NCBI GenBank assembly: GCA_013322215.1
Contig: JAAMEZ010000056.1
Coordinates: 310,001 to 374,000, forward strand
Length of the DNA: 64,000 nt
Direction: 5' to 3'
Source: Martinezella rhizogenes
Lineage (GTDB): Bacteria; Pseudomonadota; Alphaproteobacteria; Rhizobiales; Rhizobiaceae
In this document: one piece after another, positions 34,669-42,554 of the stretch
Layout of the letters: the number at the start of each line of letters is the position of its first letter
Numbering within the stretch: position 1 is the stretch's first letter
Notes under the pieces: model-generated
Seen by the model: the letters and a program-made list of their open reading frames with translations, nothing else
Databases searched by the model: none
What the model was told of the DNA's origin: nothing
Program-made: the position numbers and the translations under genes

Positions 34669-35913
34669 CTATTTGAGAATGGCTTCGTACTGGTCCTTGA
34701 GCGCAGCTACCGCCTGGTCCACCGTCATGTTCGGATTGCTCCAGTAGTTGAAAGCGACCTCCCAGATCGCCGACTGCCAGTCTGCATCGACCATCGAATG
34801 TGGGTTCTGCACCTGGTGCGCGGGGTCCTTCAGCATGTCGAGGACATTCTTCGAGCAGGCATCCAGCGTCGACGGGTCAACATCGGTGCGTACCGGTGTC
34901 GAGCCCTTTGCCGCCGCGAAGGCGGCGTTGATCTTCGGGTCGACGATGAGCTTGGCAAACTCGACTTCCGCCGCGTCTTTTTCGGGCGACTGCTTGCCGA
35001 GAATGCCCCAGGCATCGACAGTCACAGACAGCGCCTTTGAACCGGGAATCTGCAGGCAGCCGAAGTCCTTGCCTGCTTCCTTGCCGGCAGCGCGCCACTC
35101 GCCCTTCATCCAGTCGCCATGGATCTGCATGAGCGCCTGTCCCTCGATCACCATATTGGTAGTCATGTTCCAGTCGCGATTGACCGAACCGGGATCGGAA
35201 GCCTGCTGGAACTTGCGCAGCCACTCGAACGCGGTTCGAAGCTCTGGCGCGTCGAGCGCGGTCTCATCCGGCTTCGGACCATAGATCCTCATAAAGAGAT
35301 CGGTGCCGCCGACGCTCGCGACCAAAGTATGAGTGAGATAGCCGACCTGCCACTGCTGCGCGCCGAGCGCCAGCGGCACGATACCGGCCTTCTTGATCTT
35401 GTCGAAATCGGCATACATCTCGTCCAGCGACGTCCATTTCGAAGGATCGACACCGGCCTTCTTCGCCGCCTCGATATTGTAATAGAGCATGCCGTCGATA
35501 TGGATGCCGAGCGGGATCTTCATGATCTGGTCGTCGACGGTGATCGACTTGATGACCGAAGGCGGAAATTTGTCCATCGCCCCATCCGCCTTGAAGACGT
35601 CGGTCAGAGGACGACCGAGCCCCATATTCGTCAGATCGCGATAGACGGCGGGATTGTTTTCGGAAAACACGTTCGGAGGCTGGCCGCCCGTTACCAGGTT
35701 CATGAGGTTGACGTTGGAACCCGTGTCATGCGGAATGGTGATGTCGATCCACTTGATCCCCTTCTCTTCGGCCGCTTTCTTCAGGACATTAAGCGCAGCG
35801 ACTTCCGCCGGCGACGACCATTTCTGGTAGATGACCAGGTCCTCGGCGTGAACGACCATCGGGCAGATGACGATCGACGCCACCAGCCATGCCTTTTTCC
35901 AGTTTTTCAGCAT
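34669..35913 (-). CDS. CUT1-type sugar ABC importer, substrate-binding protein
   Basis: 414-residue family 1 extracellular binding protein. A signal peptide (about residues 1-23, ending MVVHA) precedes DLVIYQKWSSPAEVAAL; the middle region has the GSNVNLMNLVTGGQPPNVF and GTDLFMRIY stretches, and the C-terminal half keeps a GDWMKGEW helix often seen in glucose/mannose-type binding proteins. It delivers ligand to the permeases and ATPase encoded immediately upstream. It lies 12 bases downstream of the ATPase gene. The ligand is unknown. Confidence 0.92.
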   Translation of the reverse strand: MLKNWKKAWLVASIVICPMVVHAEDLVIYQKWSSPAEVAALNVLKKAAEEKGIKWIDITIPHDTGSNVNLMNLVTGGQPPNVFSENNPAVYRDLTNMGLGRPLTDVFKADGAMDKFPPSVIKSITVDDQIMKIPLGIHIDGMLYYNIEAAKKAGVDPSKWTSLDEMYADFDKIKKAGIVPLALGAQQWQVGYLTHTLVASVGGTDLFMRIYGPKPDETALDAPELRTAFEWLRKFQQASDPGSVNRDWNMTTNMVIEGQALMQIHGDWMKGEWRAAGKEAGKDFGCLQIPGSKALSVTVDAWGILGKQSPEKDAAEVEFAKLIVDPKINAAFAAAKGSTPVRTDVDPSTLDACSKNVLDMLKDPAHQVQNPHSMVDADWQSAIWEVAFNYWSNPNMTVDQAVAALKDQYEAILK

Positions 35914-35925
35914 GCGTTCCTCCCA

Positions 35926-37026
35926 CTAGAGCCGCCGCCCGCTCTGGGCGTCGAAAAGATTCAATTTTGTTCTGGGATAAGTCACGGTGATGAGCTCGCC
36001 GGGTCTCAGCCTGGCAGCACGATCCGGCTCGATGCGCACCGCGATCAGCGAGGAGCCAAAGCTAAGCGACAGGATCGCGTCGGACCCGGTGCGCTCAACG
36101 ATGCGAACCGGCAGCTCCAGCGAGCAGGCGGCCGAAGACGGAGCCTCACCGATGACGAAATGCTCGGGCCGCATGCCGATGATGATCGGCTGGTCATGGG
36201 AAGGATGCTGAGCGCAATAATCATAGCCGGAAAGATCAAAGAGCCGGCCGTCAGCCGCGATCGCGCTCAATCGGTTCCCATCCCGCGCGACGGTGGCTTC
36301 GACGAGGTTCATGGCCGGCGAGCCGATGAAGCCGGCGACGAACAGATTTGCCGGCTGTTCATAGACCTCGTCGGGCGTACCGAACTGCTGGATCGCACCG
36401 CCATTCATGACGGCGATCTTGGTCGCCATGGTCATCGCTTCGATCTGGTCATGCGTGACGTAAACGACGGTCGGCTTCAGCTCCTCGTGCAGTTTCTTGA
36501 TCTCGAGCCGCATCTCCGTGCGAAGCTTGGCATCGAGGTTGGACAGTGGCTCGTCGAAAAGAAGCACGTCAGCGTGCTTGACGAGAGCTCGGCCGATAGC
36601 GACGCGCTGGCGCTGGCCGCCGGAAAGCTGCGCCGGCTTGCGGCTCATCAGAGATTCGAGCTGCAGCAGGCTCGCCGCCCATTTGATCCGCCGGTCCGCC
36701 TCCTCGCGCGGCAGCTTCAGCGCCGACAGACCGAAACGCAGATTTCCCTCCACCGTCTTCGTCGGATAGAGCGCATAGGACTGGAAGACCATTGCCAGTC
36801 CGCGATCCTTGGGATCGAGTTCGGTGACGTCGCGTTCGCCGATCATGATGCGCCCGCTGGAGACGTCGGCAAGGCCCGCCAGCAGGTTCAGCAATGTCGT
36901 CTTGCCGCATCCCGACGGCCCGAGCAGCACGAGAAAATCGCTGTGATCGATCGCGAGATTAAGACCGGAAAGGACTTTGATCTCACCAAATTTCTTGACG
37001 ATGTGTTCGAAGGAAACGCTTGGCAT
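35926..37026 (-). CDS. CUT1-type sugar ABC importer, MalK/UgpC-like ATPase
   Basis: 366 residues. The N-terminal ATPase has Walker A GPSGCGKTT, signature LSGGQRQRVAIGRA, Walker B VLLFDEPLSNLD and switch VTHDQIEAM. A C-terminal regulatory OB/TOBE-type domain starts near residue 240 (IGMRPEHFVIGE). Such ATPases often serve several CUT1 importers; this is the only one in the window and could also energise the ATPase-less importer at 44663-47747. It starts 8 bases after the permease gene stop. Confidence 0.94.
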   Translation of the reverse strand: MPSVSFEHIVKKFGEIKVLSGLNLAIDHSDFLVLLGPSGCGKTTLLNLLAGLADVSSGRIMIGERDVTELDPKDRGLAMVFQSYALYPTKTVEGNLRFGLSALKLPREEADRRIKWAASLLQLESLMSRKPAQLSGGQRQRVAIGRALVKHADVLLFDEPLSNLDAKLRTEMRLEIKKLHEELKPTVVYVTHDQIEAMTMATKIAVMNGGAIQQFGTPDEVYEQPANLFVAGFIGSPAMNLVEATVARDGNRLSAIAADGRLFDLSGYDYCAQHPSHDQPIIIGMRPEHFVIGEAPSSAACSLELPVRIVERTGSDAILSLSFGSSLIAVRIEPDRAARLRPGELITVTYPRTKLNLFDAQSGRRL

Positions 37027-37034
37027 CCGTTGCC

Positions 37035-37964
37035 CTAACCCTTGATCGCGCCGGCTGAGATTCCCTGCACGAAGAACTTGCCGAGGAGAAAGTAGATGAA
37101 CAGAGGCGGAATGGCGGTCAGCAGCGCTGCGGCCATATTGGCATTATAGGCAACCGTGCCCGTCGATACCGTCACCATGTTCGCGAGATTGACCGTCATC
37201 GGCGCCGCACCAAGCCCGCCGAAGGTCACGCCGATCAGATAATCGTTCCAGATATGCGTGACCTGCATGATCAGGACGACGATCAGGATATTGCCCGACA
37301 TCGGCAGGATGATCTCGATGAAGATCTGCCAGAATGAGCCGGAATCCATGATTGCCGCCTTGGTGAGATCGGCAGGGATATCCTTGTAGTAATTCCGAAA
37401 GATCAGCGTCAGGACGGGCATCGAAAGTACGGTATGGATGAAGGCAACTGCCCAGAGCGAGCCATAGATCCCCATGCCGACCGTGATGACAATCAACGGA
37501 TACATGATGATCTGAAACGGGACGAAAGCGCAGAGAAACAGAAGAAACAGGAATGCGCCCGTCCATCTGACATTCCACAGCGCCAGAGCATAGCCCGTCA
37601 CGGCCGACAGCGAAATCGAGGCAATCAACGACGGAAACAGGATTGCGACGGAGTTCCAGAAGCCGCCCCGAAGACCGGTGCAGGTGATGCCGGAACAGGC
37701 CTGGCTCCAGGCATAGATCCAAGGTTCGATCGTCCATTCCCGCGGCAGCGAAAAAATGGCGCCTTCGCGGATCTGGTCCATCGATTTGAAGGAAGTGACG
37801 ACCAGCACATAAAGCGGCACGCAGAAGAAGAGGGCTGCCATCGACAGGAAGACAAGCACTGCGATCGAGCGCCCCTTGATGCGCTTCTTCGCTCTGGGGA
37901 ACATGACCTCCACCGGTGCTTCAGCTGCAGCGACCGAAGGTCTGACGGTTGCGATATCGCTCAT
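37035..37964 (-). CDS. CUT1-type sugar ABC importer, MalG-like permease
   Basis: 309-residue inner-membrane permease. The N-terminus is cytoplasmic and rich in charged residues (PRAKKRIKGRSI); about six helices follow, and the EAA loop (IPADLTKAAIMDSGSFWQIFIEIILPM) lies in the C-terminal half. The ATG at 37964 has GGGAGG upstream and overlaps the preceding permease stop by four bases. Confidence 0.92.
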   Translation of the reverse strand: MSDIATVRPSVAAAEAPVEVMFPRAKKRIKGRSIAVLVFLSMAALFFCVPLYVLVVTSFKSMDQIREGAIFSLPREWTIEPWIYAWSQACSGITCTGLRGGFWNSVAILFPSLIASISLSAVTGYALALWNVRWTGAFLFLLFLCAFVPFQIIMYPLIVITVGMGIYGSLWAVAFIHTVLSMPVLTLIFRNYYKDIPADLTKAAIMDSGSFWQIFIEIILPMSGNILIVVLIMQVTHIWNDYLIGVTFGGLGAAPMTVNLANMVTVSTGTVAYNANMAAALLTAIPPLFIYFLLGKFFVQGISAGAIKG

Positions 37965-38860
37965 GCGTGACCTCCCTTGCGGGCAGCACGCTGCTGCCAG
38001 GCGGTCAGCGCCACGAGGGGCAGGAAGATTACCAGGGTTACGACGAGCATCATCGAGGCGGCGGCCGACGCGTAACCGAGATTGCTCTTCTCCGTCATCG
38101 CCTTGATCGTGAAATAGGCCGGCAGCCATGTGGATTGGCCGGGACCGCCATTGGTCATCGCGACAATGATATCGTAGGCCTTGATGACGCCCAACGACAG
38201 CAGGATGGCACAGGTGAGGAAGGTGAATTTCATCATCGGGATGATGACTTCGAGATAGACGCGCCAGAGGCTGACGCCATCGATGCGCGCAGCACTCCAG
38301 ATCTCCTGATTGATGCCCTTCAGGCCGGCGAGCATGAGCGCCATGTAGAAGCCGGAGCTTTGCCAGACCGAGGCGAGAATGATCGCATACATTGCCGTCT
38401 GCCCGTCATTCAGCCAATTGAAGCTGACACCGTTAAGACCGATGCCATGCAGGAAATTTTCAAGCCCGAGCTGCGGATTGAAAATCCAGCGCCAGGCAAC
38501 ACCGGTGACGATCAGCGAAACGGCGAGCGGATAGAGAAAGACGGTCCGGAAGACATCCTCGCCACGCCGTTCCCGTTCAATCATGGCGGCAAGAATGAAA
38601 CCGAGCACGATCGCAAGCGCGCTGCCGATCGCAAGCACGGTCAGATTGCGAAGCGATATCTCCCAGCCGGCATCGGCAAAGAGCCTGGTGTACTGGCGGA
38701 ATGGATTGGACCAGTCGATCTCATAATCCGGAAGACGCCGGCTGCGGGTGAACGAAAGCACGACGGTCCAGACGATCGACCCGATGAACGCGACGACCGT
38801 GATCAGCACGGCAGGCGCGAGCGCAAGCTGCGGGGTGACCCGGCTCCATCTCAATGCCAT
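37961..38860 (-). CDS. CUT1-type sugar ABC importer, MalF-like permease
   Basis: 299-residue permease with about six hydrophobic helices. The EAA loop is visible in KGINQEIWSAARIDGVSLWRVYLEVIIPMMKF. It is the first gene of the minus-strand operon that runs permease, permease, ATPase, binding protein, VOC, TIM barrel, dehydratase. Its promoter region (38861-38993) is shared with the divergent aldo/keto reductase and contains a TATTAACGTTAATA palindrome. Confidence 0.92.
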   Translation of the reverse strand: MALRWSRVTPQLALAPAVLITVVAFIGSIVWTVVLSFTRSRRLPDYEIDWSNPFRQYTRLFADAGWEISLRNLTVLAIGSALAIVLGFILAAMIERERRGEDVFRTVFLYPLAVSLIVTGVAWRWIFNPQLGLENFLHGIGLNGVSFNWLNDGQTAMYAIILASVWQSSGFYMALMLAGLKGINQEIWSAARIDGVSLWRVYLEVIIPMMKFTFLTCAILLSLGVIKAYDIIVAMTNGGPGQSTWLPAYFTIKAMTEKSNLGYASAAASMMLVVTLVIFLPLVALTAWQQRAARKGGHA

Positions 38861-38914
38861 CGATTTTCCTCCCGATCAGCCTGTGCCGCCTCCTCCAGCG
38901 CTTGCACTTGCTGA

Positions 38915-38928
38915 TATTAACGTTAATA
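38915..38928. promoter_or_regulatory. Putative LacI-type operator between sugar importer and aldo/keto reductase
   Basis: TATTAACGTTAATA is a perfect 14-base palindrome centred on CG, as usual for LacI-family sites. It lies 55 bases from the permease start and 66 bases from the reductase start. A near-copy sits before the gene at 41474-42388, and the LacI gene at 40366 is inside the same locus. Confidence 0.7.
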
Positions 38929-38993
38929 CTAACGCCTTCTCGATGGGCGTCAAGCAGGTATTTGCCGATCGGGGGTCTTTTGGAGGAGACATC

Positions 38994-39800
38994 ATGACAG
39001 CTTCGATTCCACGGCTGGGCTTTGGGACTTGGGGGAGAACGGGCGCCGAGGGCGTCGCTGCAATTCTCTGTGCGCTCGAAACGGGCTATCGCCACCTCGA
39101 TACGGCGCAGTCCTATGGCACGGAGGCCAGCGTTGGCGAGGCAATGCGGCAAAGCGGGCTGAACCGGGAGGAGATCTTCGTTACCACGAAGATCAAGGTG
39201 GACAATCTCGACCCCGGAAAACTGCTACCGTCGCTACGGAAAAGTCTGGAAACCATCGGCGTCGATCGGGTCGACCTGACTCTGATCCACTGGCCACCAC
39301 CCTATGACCGCATCGAACCGGAAATCTATCTCGAGCAAATTGCCGAGGCTCGGGAGATAGGGCTGACGCGCATGATCGGCGTCTCGAACTTTACCATTGC
39401 CCTCCTGGAAAAGGCCGAGGCGCTTCTCGGCAACGGCGCTATCGCGACGAACCAGATCGAACTCAACCCCTTGTTCCAGAACCGGAAAATTGCCGCCTAT
39501 TGCACGGAGCGCGACATCCTCGTCACCTGCTATCAACCCGTCGCGCAGGGCCGGATAGGCGATATCGGGCAGATGCGGGCGATTGCCGCGCGACATGAGG
39601 CAACCGTCGAACAGGTGGCTCTCGCCTATGAACTCTTCAAGGGCTATGCGGCCATCCCGACCTCGTCGAAGCCGGAACGCATTCGCTCGAACTGGCTGGC
39701 ACCCAAACTTGATCTGACCACCACCGACATGGAGGTGATCGACGCCCTGCCGCAAAGTTCACGGGCGATCGATCCGCCTGGCGCGCCACTCTGGGACTAG
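38994..39800 (+). CDS. Aldo/keto reductase (2,5-diketogluconate reductase-like)
   Basis: 268-residue AKR5/AKR3-like oxidoreductase. The tetrad is visible: Asp and Tyr in GYRHLDTAQSYGTE, Lys in VTTKIKVDN, His in LTLIHWPPP. The cofactor-binding stretch IPTSSKPERIRSNW follows near the C-terminus. GGAGGAG precedes the ATG at 38994. It is divergent from the sugar importer and probably regulated with it; it may reduce a keto sugar or keto acid in the same route. Confidence 0.9.
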   Translation: MTASIPRLGFGTWGRTGAEGVAAILCALETGYRHLDTAQSYGTEASVGEAMRQSGLNREEIFVTTKIKVDNLDPGKLLPSLRKSLETIGVDRVDLTLIHWPPPYDRIEPEIYLEQIAEAREIGLTRMIGVSNFTIALLEKAEALLGNGAIATNQIELNPLFQNRKIAAYCTERDILVTCYQPVAQGRIGDIGQMRAIAARHEATVEQVALAYELFKGYAAIPTSSKPERIRSNWLAPKLDLTTTDMEVIDALPQSSRAIDPPGAPLWD

Positions 39801-39875
39801 CAGATATCAGCTTCGATCCACCAGGCTTGCCGTCCAAACGGAAGCCGCCAAAACATCGCTTTCCACCCACGCTAT

Positions 39876-39887
39876 ATTATCGCTAAA
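39876..39887. promoter_or_regulatory. Weak LacI-type site before the VOC-lacI pair
   Basis: ATTATCGCTAAA matches 9 of 12 positions of ATTAACGTTAAT and lies about 20 bases before the VOC start at 39909. It could allow autoregulation of the LacI gene, but the match alone is poor evidence. Confidence 0.3.
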
Positions 39888-39908
39888 ACAACTCTTTGGA
39901 GCTATATC

Positions 39909-40349
39909 ATGGATTATATCACCGGCCTCGGCCACCTCGCCATCAAGGTCAAGGACCTCGGCGCCTCGCTCGATTTCTATCGCGATCGCCTCGGCCTCAG
40001 GGAAATGCACAGGCTGGTACGCGATGACGGGACGCCGTGGATCGTCTATCTGCGCATCACCGATCTCCAGTTTCTTGAGCTCTTCCCCGGCGCAGAAGGC
40101 GATCGTGCTCCTGGGCCTAATGCCAACGGCACCAACCATCTCTGCCTGACGATTGACAATCTCGATGTTGCGGCGGCAAAGCTGGAGAAGGCCGGAATTG
40201 CGCTCACCTCACCCATCAAGTCCGGGCTTGACGGGAATCGTGGCGCATGGATTGAAGATCCGGATGGCAACAGGATCGAAATGATGGAAATGGCGCCGGA
40301 TTGCCTGCAATACAGAGCGATCGCTGCTCTGAAACAGCAAACGGTGTGA
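39909..40349 (+). CDS. VOC-superfamily (glyoxalase-like) protein
   Basis: 146 residues. Four metal-ligand positions are all present: His in GLGHLAIKV, Glu in LQFLELFPG, His in TNHLCLTI and Glu in NRIEMMEM, as in glyoxalase I-type and epimerase-type VOC enzymes. The specific reaction is unknown. It precedes the LacI gene by 16 bases and is likely co-transcribed with it. It is the second VOC protein in this locus and is only distantly similar to the one at 34109. Confidence 0.85.
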   Translation: MDYITGLGHLAIKVKDLGASLDFYRDRLGLREMHRLVRDDGTPWIVYLRITDLQFLELFPGAEGDRAPGPNANGTNHLCLTIDNLDVAAAKLEKAGIALTSPIKSGLDGNRGAWIEDPDGNRIEMMEMAPDCLQYRAIAALKQQTV

Positions 40350-40365
40350 CGGGAGTCGAATTTGC

Positions 40366-41391
40366 ATGGCAAAGCCTGCGGCGCGCTTGAAGGACATCGC
40401 CGACAAGACCGGATTTTCGGTGAATACCGTGTCGCTGGCTTTGCGGGGCAGCTCGCGCATCCCGCCTGAGACCCGCACCCTCATCGCGGATGTGGCGCGC
40501 GAGCTTAATTATCTGCCCAATTACGTCGCCACGTCGCTGGTGCGGCGGGAAACCCGATCGATCGGGCTGATCCTGACCGACCTTTCCAATCCCGTGCTGA
40601 CAGCCGTTGCACAGGCCGTGGAAGGCGAGCTTTCCAAGCGCGGCTATACGACCCTTTTCGCGACCTCGAACAACGACATCGCAGTCGAAGAGAGGATGAT
40701 TGAAACCTTTCGGGCGCGACGCGCCGACGGCATGCTGGTCTTTCCCTGCAGCCATCGCCGCCTGGATCATATCCGCAAGCTGCGCGCGCGCAATTATCCC
40801 GTTGTCCTGCTCGTCGGCGATCCGGATGCCGGCATCGATGCCGTCTGCATGGATGAACGGATGGGGGCTTATAAGGCGGTTGCTCATCTTCTTGGCAGTG
40901 GCCACCGCCGTATCGTCATCATCGATGGCGGCACGAAGCTCGGCAATTCGGAAAAGCTCGAGGGCTATATGCAGGCGTATCGGGATGCTGGCGCAGACAT
41001 CGATACCGCGCTGTTTATCAAGCCGAGTGGTCACTCGGTCGCGCATGGCTATTGGGCCGCGGATACGATCTTCAGCCAGCGGCTCGGCGCATCCGCTATC
41101 TTCGCAACCAATGATTCACTGGCGCTGGGCGTCTTGCGTTATTGCGCCCGCAACGGCATTCGCGTCCCCGACGACGTCGCGCTCATGGGCTTCGACAATA
41201 TCGAGTTCGGCGAATATGCGGTCACACCGATCTCGACGGTCGATTATAACGTCGAGCGTGTATCGGCGATGGCCGTCGAGCGCGTCGTCGATCTGATCAG
41301 CGCGGAGGCAGATTTGCCACCGCCACGCGTCACCCTGATCGAACCGGATCTTCTCATACGCCAAAGCTCGAATTCGACCCTTCGCAGCTAG
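40366..41391 (+). CDS. LacI-family transcriptional regulator of the 32-42 kb locus
   Basis: 341 residues. The N-terminal DNA-binding domain contains RLKDIADKTGFSVNTVSLALRG and the hinge ELNYLPNYVATSLVRR; the periplasmic-binding-type effector domain begins near residue 65 (SIGLILTDLSNPVLTAVAQ) and ends with ALMGFDNIEFGEYAVTPISTV. It probably represses the importer operon, the aldo/keto reductase and the TolB-like gene through ATTAACGTTAAT-type palindromes. Confidence 0.92.
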   Translation: MAKPAARLKDIADKTGFSVNTVSLALRGSSRIPPETRTLIADVARELNYLPNYVATSLVRRETRSIGLILTDLSNPVLTAVAQAVEGELSKRGYTTLFATSNNDIAVEERMIETFRARRADGMLVFPCSHRRLDHIRKLRARNYPVVLLVGDPDAGIDAVCMDERMGAYKAVAHLLGSGHRRIVIIDGGTKLGNSEKLEGYMQAYRDAGADIDTALFIKPSGHSVAHGYWAADTIFSQRLGASAIFATNDSLALGVLRYCARNGIRVPDDVALMGFDNIEFGEYAVTPISTVDYNVERVSAMAVERVVDLISAEADLPPPRVTLIEPDLLIRQSSNSTLRS

Positions 41392-41392
41392 C

Positions 41393-41450
41393 GCAATTCC
41401 AGGAAAAGTGTATGGCGGTTTTCCGTCTGGAATTGCATAAAAACAAAATA
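41393..41450. repeat. Palindromic intergenic element, copy B
   Basis: GCAATTCCAG (41393-41402) pairs with CTGGAATTGC (41427-41436), and inside it GGAAAA (41402-41407) can pair with TTTTCC (41419-41424). The tail ATAAAAACAAAATA follows. Right arm and tail match copy A (5539-5560) in the pattern CTGGAATTG-N4-AAAACAA. It lies just after the lacI stop, between convergent genes, and may also serve as a terminator. Confidence 0.7.
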
Positions 41451-41473
41451 CCCAAACTGTCCCGGCAAGCGGG

Positions 41474-42388
41474 TCAGCCCGCCGCCACCGGGTAGCGGAC
41501 ATAGGCGAAAGCGCTGGAATTCGGCGCCCAGGAATTCACGTTGATCGTGCCCTGCCCGCCATTGAAGGCATCGAGATCGCGCGCCCTGCCGCCTTCCGCG
41601 GGCATGAGCCGAAGGATGACATCCTTGTCTGCGGGGTGGCCCGTCGTTCCCACCGGATAGCTCAGATAAACGAGGTCGCGGCCATTGGGCGCCGGATGCG
41701 GGAACCAGTTCACCCGCTCGTCATGCGTCAACTGCTCCAGCTCGGAGCCATCGGGACGCATGCGGAAAGCCTGTGCATGTCCGCGCTGGGTCGCCGCAGC
41801 TTCGGAGTTGAAATAGATCCATTTCCCATCCGGCGAGAACTCGGAACCGTCGACGGGACATGCGCCGTCGGTCAGGAATACGTCGTCACCGCCTGCGGAA
41901 GGGATAGTGCAGACACGCGTGAAGATGCCGCCGCCCTCGCGGCGCTCCAGCCCGATATAGGCGAGCGTTGCACCGTCAGGCGAAATGCCGTGCAGGTAAT
42001 ATTTGAAGCCGCGCGAAGCCTCGTGCTCGTTGGAGACGCGGCGCGGCACGCCGCCTTCGAACGGCACCTGATAAAGATGACCGTCGTTGGCACTGACGAA
42101 GAAGGAGCGCCCGTCCGGCGATACGACATGGTCGTTGTTCAGATTCTCGACCGGTGCCGTGTTGATGCGATGCGGGCCATCCAGACCATCCGGAGAGATG
42201 CGAAAGAGGCGGCCGTCGCCATTATAGATCAGCCACTTGCCATCGGGCGACCAATTGGGTGCCTCGATAAGCTCGCCGGTTTCATAGATCACGCGCGCCG
42301 TCGAAGTCGCGATATCGAAGACGACGAGTTCGCTGATTTGACGCGGCAATAAACGTCGGGTTTCCGGTCCCGGGCGCATGGATGGCAT
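41474..42388 (-). CDS. TolB-like beta-propeller protein (PD40 repeats)
   Basis: 304 residues built of WD40-like PD40 repeats: SPDG occurs repeatedly, in APNWSPDGKWLIYN, HVVSPDGRSFFVS, GISPDGATLAYIG and EFSPDGKWIYFN, consistent with a six-bladed propeller. No signal peptide is evident. Related rhizobial proteins are annotated as TolB-like or oligogalacturonate lyase-like; a lytic or binding role for a sugar polymer cannot be shown. A near-perfect copy of the LacI operator lies 19 bases before its start. Confidence 0.8.
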   Translation of the reverse strand: MPSMRPGPETRRLLPRQISELVVFDIATSTARVIYETGELIEAPNWSPDGKWLIYNGDGRLFRISPDGLDGPHRINTAPVENLNNDHVVSPDGRSFFVSANDGHLYQVPFEGGVPRRVSNEHEASRGFKYYLHGISPDGATLAYIGLERREGGGIFTRVCTIPSAGGDDVFLTDGACPVDGSEFSPDGKWIYFNSEAAATQRGHAQAFRMRPDGSELEQLTHDERVNWFPHPAPNGRDLVYLSYPVGTTGHPADKDVILRLMPAEGGRARDLDAFNGGQGTINVNSWAPNSSAFAYVRYPVAAG

Positions 42389-42406
42389 GATCTCTCCTCC
42401 ACTTGG

Positions 42407-42418
42407 ATTAACGATAAT
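42407..42418. promoter_or_regulatory. Putative LacI-type operator upstream of the TolB-like gene
   Basis: ATTAACGATAAT differs at one position from ATTAACGTTAAT, the core of the perfect palindrome at 38915-38928. It lies 19 bases upstream of the 42388 start, on the other side of the lacI gene, which supports joint control. Confidence 0.62.
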
Positions 42419-42554
42419 ACAAACAGCTTATGCGATCCCATTTTCATCAACAACCACCAAATAGCCTGAATATCGATGCGCGGACCGAAAGCCTTGGCCG
42501 TGCTGCGCCATGGGCGACGAACCGGGTGTGCAGAAAGCTGCACCTTCGTCCCTG

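Noticed and set aside
35119..37038. Very long open frame on the plus strand, antisense to the binding-protein and ATPase genes
   Set aside because: It lies opposite two clearly recognisable importer genes and its translation has no family features; high-GC coding DNA often leaves such antisense frames open.
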